Below, piece by piece: positions 10,711 through 23,031 of a stretch of DNA of 64,000 nucleotides (the stretch's first letter is position 1; every line of letters starts with the position of its first letter). This DNA comes from Mytilisepta virgata (Eukaryota > Mollusca > Bivalvia > Mytilida > Mytilidae). A program made the translations under genes and the position numbers. The notes beneath the pieces were generated by a model that saw only the letters and a program-made list of their open reading frames with translations, was not told the origin of the DNA and did no database searches. The DNA lies in NCBI GenBank assembly GCA_028015205.1, contig CM051517.1, positions 39,567,135 through 39,631,134 of the forward strand, given 5' to 3'.

Positions 10711-11139
10711 GTTATTTTTGTCCACTCTAAGTATTATCTCGGCTTTTATATATCTTGTGTGCTGAATTTCAGCTTGTATGATTTATAGATGTAGTCCGCA
10801 TAAAGGGCCGTATTTATTTATATGTATATGTATATGTTTCTTTTCGAGTAAACTGTTTATGAAGATAATTTTGTAACTGCATGTTATGTTTTTTTTTTGA
10901 CGATCTGAAATGACACAGATGTAAAATACATGAATAGATGTTGTAATTGTTTTTCAATAACCAAATCTTAAATTGTTTGCGGATTATCTTCTTAGGTTAT
11001 AACCAGTAATGTTGACGCAACGTCAAGGGATCATGTTGATATACCTCTAAAGTTTTATGTTAATCACTAAAGTCCTGGCAGTCGCTGTTCAAAACAGAGA
11101 ACAACAAAAGCACCCTTCAAGTGTTTCATCGGAAAATTT

Positions 11140-12340
11140 TCTCGTGTGCATTAACACAGTGTGGAAGCGGAAATGAACATTTTTTGGTAATTTGTTTAGT
11201 TGTAATTTTGTAAAGAAGCGCGTCGGTCACTTGCTACGAAGGTCGCTGATACCCAATAATATATTTTTGTATTTCACAAATATATTATGGAAAGTTCAGG
11301 TAGGTATGCCTCGTTTGACCCTTGGTCGTTTACATGCCTATAAAAGTACAATTTTAACAAACATAAATAATATCAAAAAAAAAGGACAAATATACCTAAG
11401 GAGCAATCAAAAAAACGTAATCCATTGGACAGACAAACCCGGGAAGACAAACGAACAACCACAAGCACAACAAATAAACACAGAAAACTAAAAACAAGTT
11501 TGATCACGATGTTTCTTAAATTTACTGTTTGAAATGTTGACTTTAGAACTGAATACGTAAAAAACTGTAATAAATTTGAAGGTGTTCTTTAGGTTATCTA
11601 GACGGCAATTCCTTGTAATATTCATTGTTAAACGTAACCAAAAATTAGCGCTAATATTCGCAGATATTGCACGGAGTGGGGTGCAATATTGCATCTTAAT
11701 GGTAAAATCATCGGTAGTTTTCTTGGTTGGTTGGAGGGTTTATATTGCGTTGCCACACACTAACGGAGTTGTTGCACAAAATTCGGAAATATTGTCCCTT
11801 CGTAGAATATGTATCATACGCACAAGCTCGTGGGATATTACAAACTAATCGGGACAATATTTCTCAATATTCATGAAATAACCCCATATTATAGTCCAAG
11901 TATATATTGTAACAAGTGACTATACAAACCATTTGCAAACGCCCGTACAGTACACATACAAGCACCTATACAGTCAAGGAAATGGTGCGTTGTTTGTTTG
12001 CAAGTAATTTACTTCATTTTATGGGCAAAATAATTCGGTAAAATTTTGTTTTAAAGTATAAAAATGAATTGCCTCCTAGATAACCTATCGAGTACCTTCA
12101 ATTTTTACCGTTTTTGTAACGTATTCAGTTCTAAAGTCAAAGTTTCAAACAGTAGATTTAAGAAGCATCGTGATCAAAGCTTGATAAATGTGATATTAAT
12201 CATGTTTTTTTTTTTAAATTAATGTACTTTTATAGGCATGTAAACGCCCAAGCGTCAAAATAGGCATACATACCTGAACGGTAAACAACTGACAAAAAAA
12301 TGTTCATTTCCGCCCCCACATTGTGTTTAGTTTTGCATCA
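11140..12340. mobile_element. Foldback-type element with long inverted arms
   Basis: 11160-11605 and 12055-12330 are inverted copies. For example, TTAGGTTATCTAGACGGCAATTCC at 11590 returns as GGAATTGCC-type sequence near 12070, and GGAAATGAACATTTTTTG at 11170 as CAAAAAAATGTTCATTTCC at 12295. The left arm has an insert of the retroelement tail in reverse (11385-11480). A solo copy of one arm plus interior lies at 37195-37560 in an intron of MALT1-like gene A. No transposase frame is evident. Confidence 0.65.
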
Positions 12341-12548
12341 TTTTTTTAATGAAAATATGATTCGTGTATCCGAATAATGACCAAAATGATAAATGGTAAA
12401 TCAATAACAAATGGTTTAAAAAAATATCTAAATTTATAAAACTAAATGATTGGGTTTGGTATCATTAAATATTATTATAATTTAAATTTACTTTAAAATG
12501 TTACATGTCACGTGAAATTAAACATTTAAATTTCTAATCTTTAAATTA

Positions 12549-12729
12549 TTACAGTTCGTCTTTGAAACTTTTGTCATTTGATAACGGCGGAAAAATATCA
12601 GATAAGAAATTAACCATGTCTGCTCTTAAAAACTTTTTCATCGTACTAGGTATATTGAGATCAATATAACTCCTTTCAGTCACATCAAACTGTTTCCACA
12701 TTACTGACCCTTTGCCATCTCCTGGATTT
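12549..12729 (-). CDS. Carboxylesterase exon 2 (C-terminus, KDEL)
   Basis: Acceptor TTTACTTTTTAAG at 12730; 181 nt completing the Gly codon and adding 59 residues and TAA. It begins NPGDGKG, the usual FAKxGNP continuation of type-B carboxylesterases, and includes WKQFDVTERSYIDLNI, which matches the family's W-P-x-F/Y-D...Y-x-L pattern. The last four codons read KDEL. Confidence 0.93.
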
Positions 12730-15700
12730 CTTAAAAAGTAAAAACAATCAAATGTTTAAAAGTATGTCAAATAATTGTAGTAAGCCTAAGCTTAAATGTT
12801 GTTCTTGTCATTAGAGTATATATTCTTTGTCTAATATGTAGTTTTAATACCATTTTCTCCTATTCTTGACGTGTTTACTCGGTGGGATAAAACTACAAAA
12901 TCTTTTTAACCACTTCCCGATTATTAAATTTCTGTATGGGAATTCCCGCCGTCTTTTTTTATGTTTATTGGAAATAAAGATTGAGAAGTTCCGGAATGAG
13001 TTGATGTAAACAAAATGTGTAGTAACAGCATTTTCTTGAGATTTTTGTTGAAAATCATAAGAGAAACAGATTTTTCTTCAATTTACCCGTGTGTTATAGA
13101 ATTCCTCCACCCTCGATAGTTAAATTTTAAATTTTAACAAACTCGCTAAAGCTCGCGTGTTGAAAATAAAAAAATTAACTATCTCGGGTGGAGAAATTCC
13201 ACCTCACTCGTACCTGAAGGAGAATCGACATTTATCAATACGTGGCGACAAATGATTAAGATAAAACATTATTAACAAACTTTTCTTGTTTTCTTTGTTC
13301 ATATGTGCTGCACAATAACTGTCATTATCGTGTACTCAGTACAAAATATGATGGATTATGCATGTGTAATGACCGGAAGTGAACAACCCATGTTTGCACA
13401 CATCAGGCTAATAACCCATCATTCAAGTACTATTCGGACGTACCCGGTAAGCCCTGGGTCCGATATGGGAGTATTGGGATGATACCCGGTCCGGTATGGA
13501 TTAGGTCATGTATTAATCTATGATTATCAATTAACTAGTGTATTATTGGCTTCGATATGATTAAATCTATCTTTTGCAATTCAGAATAGTTAACTCAGAC
13601 AACATCGAAAGCAAGGCCAGTACAAATTTTTTGCTGTATTGGCTGGCTTGTACCCGGCCAATATCGGGTGAGACTATTTTCTCTGGAGTTAATTTTGAAT
13701 ACATACGAAAACGTCGAAATGCTTACATCGCGTATACTACGTACATAGGCTATGTACATGGGTTGTAAAAATGCCTGATCCTATCTTAAGGTAGGCGCTT
13801 CAAAATTGATAATTATAAATAATTCAGTACTAAAATATATCTTTCAATTTTATGAATTTTCAAAGAGTTGATTCAGAAAAAAAAATCCTCGAGAATAAAC
13901 ATTGTGAAAACCAGTTAATTAATACAGAAATCAATACTTTATTTCTATATTGTCCTTGTTCTTATCCAGCTGTAATGGCCTTCGGCTCCAGACCAGTACA
14001 GCAAGCTTTGAACCGATAACTAGACCAACACAGAAATAACTATGTATTTATTGTTTTAATATAATATTTTCTATCGACTGCAATGTCTGTAAGCACTTAA
14101 ATTAATTCTTGTATAAAATTAATAAAATTACCACTTTTCGATATTGTTTACCTTCTATATCCAAGCGAGGTTGATATTTAAGATATGTCTTTATTTCAAA
14201 ATATTGATGGGATTTTCCAAGAATGGGTGAACTTACGAAAAATAAATACTCAAATTGAAAAATGAGTGAAGTAAGCCACTATGAACTTGTTGGTCGAATT
14301 TCTTCGTTTTATATCAAAGATCCAGTCTGGTCATTATTACTGCTATCCAACTTATTTTACTGTCGATTTGTCCTGATGATTGAATGACAGATACATATGG
14401 TACACAATGTATGATGAATTCTTACCGAATCACTCGATGATTTTTTTTTTATTACATTTGCAGTTGTTTTTGATTTTCGATTTTACTGCTCAATTTTTTC
14501 TTTCACTTGATACTTATTAGTTACCGGAGGATGGTTATGTTTTTTTTCAGATCGTTTTAGCTATACTACAAATGTATTGTTATGCTTTGCTCTTCACAAG
14601 TAGTAGTCGCTGGGATTTCGATCTGACGAATTCATTAGTTCTTTCTTTTCCTTTGCCAATTTTTTTTTAAAGCTTCAAGAATCCATTCATGTTACACTGA
14701 TTTACCTGACAATTTGACTACGATTGATCAATAACCTATGTGACACCGATAAAGTCCACAATTCGACTTAAGTCCACAACACATTTTCGCTAAAGTCCAC
14801 AAAATGACGTATGCTAAAGTCCACAAAAAACACCGCTAAAGTCCACAGTAACAATTTCCGCTAAAGTCCACAACATTTTACGTTAAAGAACACAAACAAA
14901 AGGACGAGAGACTGATATTTTCGCATGTTGTATGGTTTCGATATAATGTTTTTTTTTTTTTTAAAATAATACATATTTTATAAAAAAAAAATATAAGATC
15001 AATGTTTAATAAGTATCGAAGTCTATATGCATATTATCGTAACGACTAATATATTAAAGCGTTCATGTATAGTAATTAAGGATTCTAGCTCACATGAGGC
15101 TGCTGGTCCTGTGAGCTATTGCCATTACTGCACACGTCGTTCGTCCGTCCACAATTACAAAATAAATCTTCCCATCTGAAACCATTTGGTCAATTTGGAC
15201 CAAACTTTCGTAGAATGGTCCATGAATGGTCCCCTTCCTAAATTGTGTCTGGAATACTCCATCCGCCAACCACGAATGCCTCTAAACATTGAAAAGGGAA
15301 TGCGATTTTTTAAAATCTTCTCCTCTGAAACTACTGTGCCAATGGTAACCACACTTTGGTGAAATAATGCTTGGATGGTTCTCTATTAATGTCATATCTG
15401 GTATTTCAAACCATCAACGAATATGACCGCCACCGCAGAATTTAGTTCAACATAGGACCCTATGGGAAATTCAATTTTACATCTTCTTAAATGAAAAGAA
15501 ACTTTGGTGGAAAGGTGCTCAGGCGGTACAGTCTCCCAGAAGGCTCTGGTTAACTGCCAAATGTATTTTGTTTCGATGGACTTTAATTTAATTTGTTTTT
15601 ACCTAATCTTACCCAAAGGGTCAGGTGAGCTTTTGCTACCACTGGTCGACGTCGGTACGTCTGTCCGTCGTAAAATGTTCGCATTTTTGTCTTTTCTTCT

Positions 15701-18075
15701 GAAACAAAACATGACAAGGATGGTCTTTGGGTGGTCCCCATTCAGAATTATATCCGATGGCCTCGCCCGCCAATCTAGACGGCGTCATTGCTAAAAATAG
15801 AAAATTCGGCTTAAAAGTCAATACAAATCTTTTCCTCTGAAACCACTAGGCAAATTAGTACAAACTTTTGGTGGAATGGTCCTTGGGGTCCTCTGTCAGA
15901 ATTGTATGCGATGACCCCGTGAGCCAACCAAGATGACCGTCATTGCTTAAAATAGAAAATTCAGCAAAACATTATTTTAAGTTTTTGCAGTCATATTTTG
16001 CATGAAGCATCAGTAGGGCATGAACATTTAAGTTTATACAAATGCAGGTACATGGGTCCAAAAGACCCGAGCAATAGGGGTCCAAAGTTTAACATTAGGC
16101 AGCAGTTGGGGAAAATCTTTAAAGTTAGTCTTCTTTAAAACAAGAAAAGGCAAGATAGTAAAATTTTGCATGCAGCATCAGTACAAAATGACCATGGGGA
16201 CCGACCACTAGAGGTCCAAAGTTAAAATATTCTTCAATAGAGAAAAAGCTTTAAAACTATGTTTCCTAAAAACCAGCAATAGCAAATTGTTAATGAGGCA
16301 CGACAAGATGATGACGGTTCAAGTTTAAATATCTACAAATGTCCAAAGTTTAACATGGGCTTCAATGGAGAAAATAAAATTTTGAGAACTATCAATGAAA
16401 GTGCAATTAAATTTGGCCGTAATAAATGCTACATGCTTATCCATGTTTGTACAGAAATATGTTCCATGGGTCCATGGATTGCTTACATTTTAAATGAGCT
16501 TATTTTGGTCAGGTGAGCTCAGGAGCGATACAAGGTCACCTGAGCATATAGTTTTAATTATGTTTAGGTATGTTGTACTGAGTTTTTTGTCATTTATTAA
16601 ATTATAATGTTCCTTTCTTACTTTTTTGTTTATTAATCATGCCCATCAAACCATAAATTGAAAATAATTTTGAATTCCTTCAATTTTTACGGATTTAGAA
16701 CAAAAGACACAAAAAACCACTTTGATTTGTTTTATCTTTCCTGACAAATTTCAAATCCGGGTCAAGTGTATACTTTTCATATAAATCTGAAGGTATTAAC
16801 CTGGTTTATTCAAATCCATACAAGATATAACATGGGTAAAACACAATGTAGAACATCATCTGCTTATAGTCTTTTCAATTTATCCTCAACACGTTCTGAA
16901 CCAGCTACCTTTTCCCCGTTGAAAAAAACAAATGTGCAAACTAATGAGTTATCGGAATTTGCTTAGCACCACAAAATACATGTGTGGTATTTTTGTTTTC
17001 ATTTTGATTTCAAACTAGAAAATTATGGTTTAAAGTCTAACCTTGAGATTTATGGATTGTTTTGGCGGCTGTGGGACCTAACAGAAACTGAATTCGTTCT
17101 TATGTTTTATAAATGTATGCAAAGGAACCTTTAATGTCAAATACAGGCTCCAAGATCTATCAGTGACTCTATCATATACATGTATTTGTTTCTTATTACC
17201 AAGCAATACAAAAAGAGCACCACCCATAGATAACTTTACAGAAATGTTGTCTAAATTGGCCTATTTGATCCACAGAGAATCACAATACAAAGATCAGTTT
17301 AATGGGGGATCAAAATCCTCATTTTCTACAGATACTGCAATCCTTTTCATATAAATCTGAAGGTATTAACCTGGTTTATTCAAATCCATCAATCATATAA
17401 TTCAAATTAATAAGAAAACAATTAATGATTGTAACAGGATGCTGTTACATTGTGTACGAAAGTCTACCAAACGAACACTAATTGAATTCCCCTCCCCCTC
17501 AAAACCAGAAATCTATGATTACAAAGTTCGCCTCGTTCCCCCACTCATTTTGGTGTGACCCTGTGTAGGTCCCTGAGATGCACCCTTACAACAAGTAATA
17601 TGATTGTAGGTCGCTTGAACTGAACTCGGACGTAAAACTTAACCTAAGTCAATGAAACGCAATAGATAGGTCAGAATGACCTAATATTGGTGGGAGGTAG
17701 TGTTACCCCCCCCCCCCCCCCGAGATGATATAAAACTTAAAAGCCAGTCAGCCGTGTAATATGTGACCTTCATCTCATGTCACATGGTCAGGCTCGTCAA
17801 CGTGTGACCCTATGTCAACTAGTAACAGAACTGACTGTGGACGCCGGGGGTACTCTATTAGCCCCCCCTCAAGTTGGTTGAAGCGAACTAAAAATTTTGA
17901 CAGGGGTTCTCCTAGGCCCGACTAATCCGCCGGGTCTGGGGGCATGCTCCTGATATAAGTATGCTGAAAGAGAAGATATAATGAAGGTTAATAGAATATA
18001 GTAACACTGAATAATGCTGAAAATGGAACATATAAAGCAGAAATTACTCCCACCCACCCACAGAAAAAAATTGCA

Positions 18076-18107
<32 letters not shown>

Positions 18108-20861
18108 TCATCCCATAGTAGTCTTACAATAGTTACTGAAGTCTTCTTATCATTATTTACATTATTTTTCAGGTTTTTTTTTTAATTTTCCCATAGACTT
18201 CTATAGTAAACCCAGTCCTTCCCCCCCTCCCACCCCCAATATTATAATATACTTGGAAACCAAATTTCGTTGAAATAGAATAATATTGATTTGGGAAACA
18301 AAATGGCACCATTGCACAAACATTAATTCGTGAAAGAAACAAGCTATAAAAATGGAAGGATGTGGGGTAGATTCACATGAGACAATATCCCAAATATATA
18401 GTCCATATCTTGCATTTAAACTTGACGAAAAAGAAAAAACACAAAAACATAAAGTAAAACTATACAAAAAATTGATCACACGGTCTTTAACGATGAGCAT
18501 AAACTCACACCATACGTAGAGCTTAAGACGCTAGATATTTCCAAAAACAAGGTTAAGACACTCGTGTTATCCGACAATTGTCCAATAATAGGCATACATT
18601 GTAGTCTCGAATTCATCGCCATATATTACCTAAAAACTACATATACATCAAAATGCATGTATATGTATGTGCTGTACATGAAAATATAATAGCATAAGCG
18701 AAGCGAGCTAAAAATATTTTGAACATTTTTGGGGCTAGAATACTTATTTTCATGTATGATAAGGCAAGATAATTTATTTTCAACTTAATGGAGGCCAGAA
18801 TATTTATTTCCAAAATCTGCCAGGCCCACCCTTCCCCTCTTCAGAATCAAATGGTCGTCCACTAAGAAGAAGAAAGGAAAAGAATAATATATATATATAT
18901 ATAATAAAAGAAATATAATAATAAGAAACGAAGCAAAAGCAATAAGTTTTTGGGACTTAATAAGAACCGAGCAAAATCAATAAATCTCCAAACTTCGTTT
19001 GGGAGACTTAATAACTATATAAAACAAAAGTCCATGCTTTACACTATACTATCGGGAAAAAACAGCGAAATGATTTATTTTATGAAAGAAAACTGTTTGT
19101 TGACTTTAGCGCAAATTTTTGTGCACCTTAGTGGAAATTGTTACTGTGGACTAAGCGGTGGTTTTTTTGTGGACTTTAGCGGAAATTTGTTGTGGACTTT
19201 AGCGGTGTTGTGGACTTTAGTTGAATTGTAGACTTTAACGGTGCCATAACCTATGAAATTATGTAATCCTATCAATTCATTACCACCTATCTTCACTTTT
19301 TTAAAACTTACCCAGACTTAGCAAAGGATGTCCAGTACTGAATTATTTGACGAGACAGCTCCTTCTCCCCACTGGTCAAGTCTATATCAGCTTCTGGAAA
19401 TACGTTTTTAAGATTAAACATGTAGTGAAGGTCTTCAGCATGTCCAGTTCCTTTAAACCATTTGGGTGGAGGTCCAGCAACATTGATAGGTTTCTCACTT
19501 TCTACGGATAACTGATACTGGTATGTTCTACCCCCTCCTACTGATGCATGATATTCTAACATTTTCATGGTAGGGTATACAAAGCTGAGATCTGCGTAAC
19601 AATCGCTTGTCTTTAGACCCTGTTCCCCAATGGTACCATCAGATTTGTAGAACTCGCACAATGCTTCAGCAATTGAAGAGTCATCATTTAAATTTCTTTC
19701 AACGTACGGATAAATCATTTCATTACATAAAAAACTGGACGGTACACCCTCGGTTAAATTGAAGCTAAACTTCTCTTGCATAGAAGGCAGAATCATCATA
19801 GGAAGTAAGTTTCCTTCGTTTGATGTAGTACCCGCAATGAAGTCTAGAGAACCAAAGAAATTGACCAGATTAGAATCACCTTTTTCTAGAAGTTTTACAG
19901 GATGGTCAGAGTATAATTCGCCGTCTACAGATGGTTGAAAAATATAATTCATTTCTACTTTATCCTCAAGTAATAAAGCATAGTAGTTTGTTTCATTTAA
20001 AAGTACATCTGAACTTTTGCTTCTTAGACAGTCTATCAATTCATACATGTCATTATCTGGACATTCAGTTATTTTAGAAATTTGTTTAATTCCATCCTTA
20101 ATTACCTTTTTATTGAGCACTCCACCTCTTGAAACGACGCCACTCTGTGCTATTACTCTTTGAAATAGTCCTTGATTCGACGGAATCAGTGACTGGAATG
20201 ATACACTCCATCCACCTGCAGATTCTCCAAATATTGTGACCGAGTTTGGATTTCCCCCAAATGATTCGATATTGTCATGGACCCATTGCAGTGCAAGTTT
20301 CTGATCCCATAGACCGTAATTACCTCTGGAAGCAGGATGATCTAAAGCAAGAAAACCGAAAATTCCAAGCCTATAATTTATAGTTACCACAATAACATCA
20401 CCCTGCATGGCTAACCATGCCGCGTTATACATATCACCATTTCCATTTAATAAACCTCCTCCGTGAATCCATACCATAACAGACAATTCTTTTCCAGGTT
20501 TTAAAGAGCGTGGGACATAAATATTCAAAAACAAGCATTCCTCGGACATTTTAGCCGGTCTGAGTTCTGAAAATTCATCGGGTACATATTGGATACACGA
20601 AGGACCGAATTCAGTTGCATCCATTGTCTCTGTCCATTTTGGAACAGGTTCTGGTTTGTCAAATCTGATCGGGGCTTTTCCGTATTGAATTCCACGAAAA
20701 CTGTACAATGTGTCACTTGAGTCTGTGTCTTTTTCTTTTAATCCCTTTATCGGACCCATCATAGTTTCTACAGTCACAGTCTCTAAATTATCATCAGCGG
20801 CGGTGATGTTAAACAATACCACCAAGACCGTCAGAACAACAGAAAATCCTAATAATGACAT
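12549..20861 (-). CDS. ER-type carboxylesterase, two coding exons
   Basis: Type-B carboxylesterase (alpha/beta hydrolase) that hydrolyses ester and amide bonds of xenobiotics and lipids. The exons are 20861-19312 and 12729-12549, joined in phase 2, giving 576 residues. A signal peptide (MSLLGFSVVLTVLVVLFNIT) explains the start at 20861; an upstream in-frame extension begins with TTG only. Visible features are the oxyanion-hole HGGG at 133-136, nucleophile S214 in GESAGG, E349 in TSNEG, H474 in GTGHAED, and cysteine pairs C89/C109 and C267/C278. The chain ends in KDEL, the ER-lumen retrieval signal, so the enzyme should reside in the ER lumen like mammalian HxEL carboxylesterases. A 4.5-kb transposon sits in the single coding intron. 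An acceptor-like CTACTTTTCAG eight bases before ATG suggests a 5'-UTR intron. Confidence 0.95.
12843..13232 (+). repeat. MITE-like block (copy 2 of 3)
   Basis: This is the same block as in the inverted-repeat arms: it runs from TTCTCCTATTCTTGACGTGT to CTGAAGGAGAATC and includes GGGAATTCCCGCCGT. It is more diverged from the arms than they are from each other, so it is an independent insertion. Confidence 0.8.
13233..14730. other. Carboxylesterase intron sequence, nothing recognised
   Basis: Intron of the minus-strand carboxylesterase. A 64-codon plus-strand frame (13574-13768) has no family features. Confidence 0.5.
14731..14740 (+). repeat. Target-site duplication, left (ATAACCTATG)
   Basis: The same 10 bp in the same orientation are at 19246-19255, directly outside the two termini of the 4.5-kb element. 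Confidence 0.85.
15070..16560. repeat. Degenerate block with internal ~160-bp repeats
   Basis: Phrases such as TTTGGACCAAACTTTCGTAG, GGTGGAATGGTCCTTGG and CCAACCAAGATGACCGTC recur. The block is bounded by CACATGAGG...GTGAGCTATTG and GTCAGGTGAGCTCAGGAG. It is the reverse orientation of the family at 56170-57915. Open frames within it are by-products of the repeat. It sits inside the Mutator-like element. Confidence 0.6.
16773..16819 (+). repeat. 47-bp direct repeat, copy 1
   Basis: Identical to 17343-17389; both begin CTTTTCATATAAATCTGAAG. They lie 570 bp apart inside the Mutator-like element. Confidence 0.9.
17343..17389 (+). repeat. 47-bp direct repeat, copy 2
   Basis: Identical to 16773-16819. 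The segment between the copies shows no gene I recognise. Poly-C runs of 15 to 20 bases follow near 17706 and 18076. Confidence 0.9.
19246..19255 (+). repeat. Target-site duplication, right (ATAACCTATG)
   Basis: Direct copy of 14731-14740, immediately outside the right terminus of the Mutator-like element. Confidence 0.85.
19312..20861 (-). CDS. Carboxylesterase exon 1 (signal peptide and full catalytic triad)
   Basis: One 1550-nt exon encodes residues 1-516 and two bases of codon 517. It ends in TCTGG and the donor GTAAGT (19311-19306), which ordinary translation would read as GG then a false stop. All three triad residues are in this exon. Such a long coding exon is unusual beside the short exons of the paracaspase genes nearby. 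Confidence 0.95.
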
Positions 20862-20869
20862 TTTTTTAG

Positions 20870-22540
20870 CTGAAAAGTAGACGTTTTTTATAGTTAATGT
20901 TGATTTGTGATTGTTAAACTGTACTATACTGTTATGCAGATCTTTGATCGTTGAAATTGAAATGGATAAAAAAAACAATTAAACGCAAAGTAATTAGAAT
21001 TACAACAGTTTTCATTTATTATCAATTAAAAAATGTCAAGAATTTCAATTGAAAAAAAAATGTGTAGAATATCTTATAGTGTATAAGATGTCTCTTATCC
21101 CATGTATATTCAATACATGATATTAAATGAACTGCATATATAAGTATGGGATAACATGATAAACAATTTTACAAATGGAGGATATTTATATTTTATAAAT
21201 ATTATATGAAATATCTTTTTTAATGAGTAAATATCTTAACACGACGTGCCAAAAACCTCCCAAGGCAATGGTAAAGAGAAAATCATTTATCTCGTCACCG
21301 AAGAGATAATTTAATATCACATTTAATATATGATAACGTTTACTAGGCCATGAACTCTAGATATAAAAGGATTAAATTTTAAATTTAAATCCAATATTGA
21401 CAATATGTCAGTGACAAATAAAGGATTAATAAAAAAAAATCAACAGAAAAAAACCTGAATAGCGCCTTGTTCGTTTCAAAATATATTCAATAAATTTCAC
21501 TTTCGAAGTTTTACACTCTATACAAATTTCAATAAATAATGTCATATCAGCAGTTCTAAAGGTCAAAATATAGAAAAAGAAAAAGGCTTTTTTATACAGT
21601 AAATTGTGATAGAAATTCCAGAATTATATGTGATATTATTGTCATTTTTTGTCATACATATATAATATCTGAAAATTAAAATGAGAGAAAAAAATTGTAT
21701 AGAATATATTAAAAATTATAAGATGTCTCATAAATGTTATAAAATATTTTAAGTTCATCGATCCCGTTTTGTATAGTGCAGAATTTATCATATGAGCAAA
21801 ACATCAATACTGACTCATCATATGACAATCATTTACTTTTGAGAGGAAAGAGGATAAATTTTTAAACTTACAGCACGAAATATTTGCCACTGGACTTTAA
21901 GGAAACAACAATGAATCAATCGGAGGACAGAAAGAATATCAGAAAACTAAAATGCATAATTCATGTAGAAGAATGGAACATCATTACTTCTCTTTGAAAT
22001 CGATGACACTTGCAGCACACTTTTAAAAAATAAAATCTAACTTACGTTATCTCGCTCGGAGGTATATCAGTCACATCTAAAAATAAACTGTACTCTGGTT
22101 CACAATTGATATATACAAATATTTGCGTTCTCCACTTTTAATTTATAGACGTGTTTGTAGTGTGTTATAAGTACAAACACAGTATTTCGAAATGCATTGT
22201 AAGCATATGACGAAACAAGTTTCTAAATTACAGAAATTTATCCTAATAATGTAATATTATTTTTTCTGTCAACATACAACATGTGCAAAGAAATTACCGA
22301 AATAGAACATAAATCATTACGAGTCCCGGATATGAAGTCATATACGTGTAACCTGGTAACTCCGTACATATGCACAAGTACTTTTTCTTGGTTAGAGAGC
22401 AATTGTTTGATTTTATTAGGGCGAGGAAGTGAATTAAATCCTGTTATGTTTTATTAAATTGTTTATACTATCTTGTATTTTGCAAAATTTTGAAGCCTGT
22501 CATATTTTCCAATTCTTGCCCCGCTTCACCCTACAGCAAA
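20870..22540. other. Upstream region of the carboxylesterase, possible UTR exon
   Basis: On the minus strand an acceptor-like tract ends at 20870. A donor-like GATAAC/GTAAGT lies at about 22046, and either could bound a 5'-UTR intron. Otherwise the sequence is AT-rich with no recognisable repeat. Confidence 0.35.
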
Positions 22541-22544
22541 GTTG

Positions 22545-22830
22545 AGACCAACAAATAGTTCAGGACTGGTTGGTCGCCCGACGAAAATTATATGGACCGA
22601 AGCAAAGCTGAGGTCCATAAAATGTTTGGAGGGCGACCAACCGGTCCATATACTGACATTTGACCCGAAGTGTCATGAACTATTTGTTATATTATACTTT
22701 TCTGGGATTTAATCGAATCTAATCGATCTCGCCAAAACGAGGCGGTCCATATAATGTACAGCCGGTCCATATAACATTATATGGACCGGCTTAGATAACA
22801 TAGATAAATAGAGTAGTAAAAATGTAAAAT
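22545..22830 (-). mobile_element. MITE 'CCGGTCCATATAA', copy 2 (inverted)
   Basis: Reverse complement of the element at 9650-10010, without the 50-bp internal duplication. It ends GCTTAGATAACATAGATAAA, matching the start of copy 1. Three or more CCGGTCCATATA boxes form internal hairpins. Confidence 0.8.
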
Positions 22831-22833
22831 TAT

Positions 22834-23031
22834 AATATATTACTATATATCTACGTAATCGTGAACCGAAACTAACTATCTTTGAATCAGCAAAATTGAA
22901 GGTATATGGTGGATTAATTCATGACACAAAATCCATACAAATGTACAGGGTACATCAAGATATTATGTTGGATAAAATTGACAGTAAAGTAGCAATGAAT
23001 AGAGCAAATAATAAGTTTAGGCTGTACGAAT
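22834..23031 (+). other. Short open frame without start codon, unidentified
   Basis: About 65 codons without a stop, ending NNKFRLYE and TAA. The composition is balanced and protein-like (for example KLKVYGGLIHDTKSIQMYRV). There is no ATG at its start and no clear acceptor. It directly follows the MITE. It could be an exon, a transposon coding remnant or chance. Confidence 0.25.

Larger units (their letters stand above)
14741..19245. mobile_element. 4.5-kb non-autonomous Mutator-like DNA transposon
   Basis: Terminal inverted repeats of about 155 bp align end to end: the left starts TGACACCGATAAAGTCC and the right, in reverse complement, starts GGCACCGTTAAAGTCT. Each terminus carries several copies of the subterminal motif CGCTAAAGTCCACAA. 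A 10-bp direct duplication flanks the element. Long inverted termini with 8-11 bp target duplications are typical of Mutator-like elements. No transposase-sized frame exists inside, so the element is non-autonomous. It lies in the coding intron of the carboxylesterase; its right end is 66 bp from the exon 1 donor. Confidence 0.8.

Noticed and set aside
15155..15821. Frames of 61-96 codons on both strands
   Set aside because: They lie within a degenerate repeat block that recurs at 56-58 kb, and the frames are not kept between copies.
20862..20978. N-terminal extension of the carboxylesterase by 39 codons
   Set aside because: It begins with TTG, and the segment precedes a clear ATG plus signal peptide. 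A splice acceptor-like tract lies just before that ATG.
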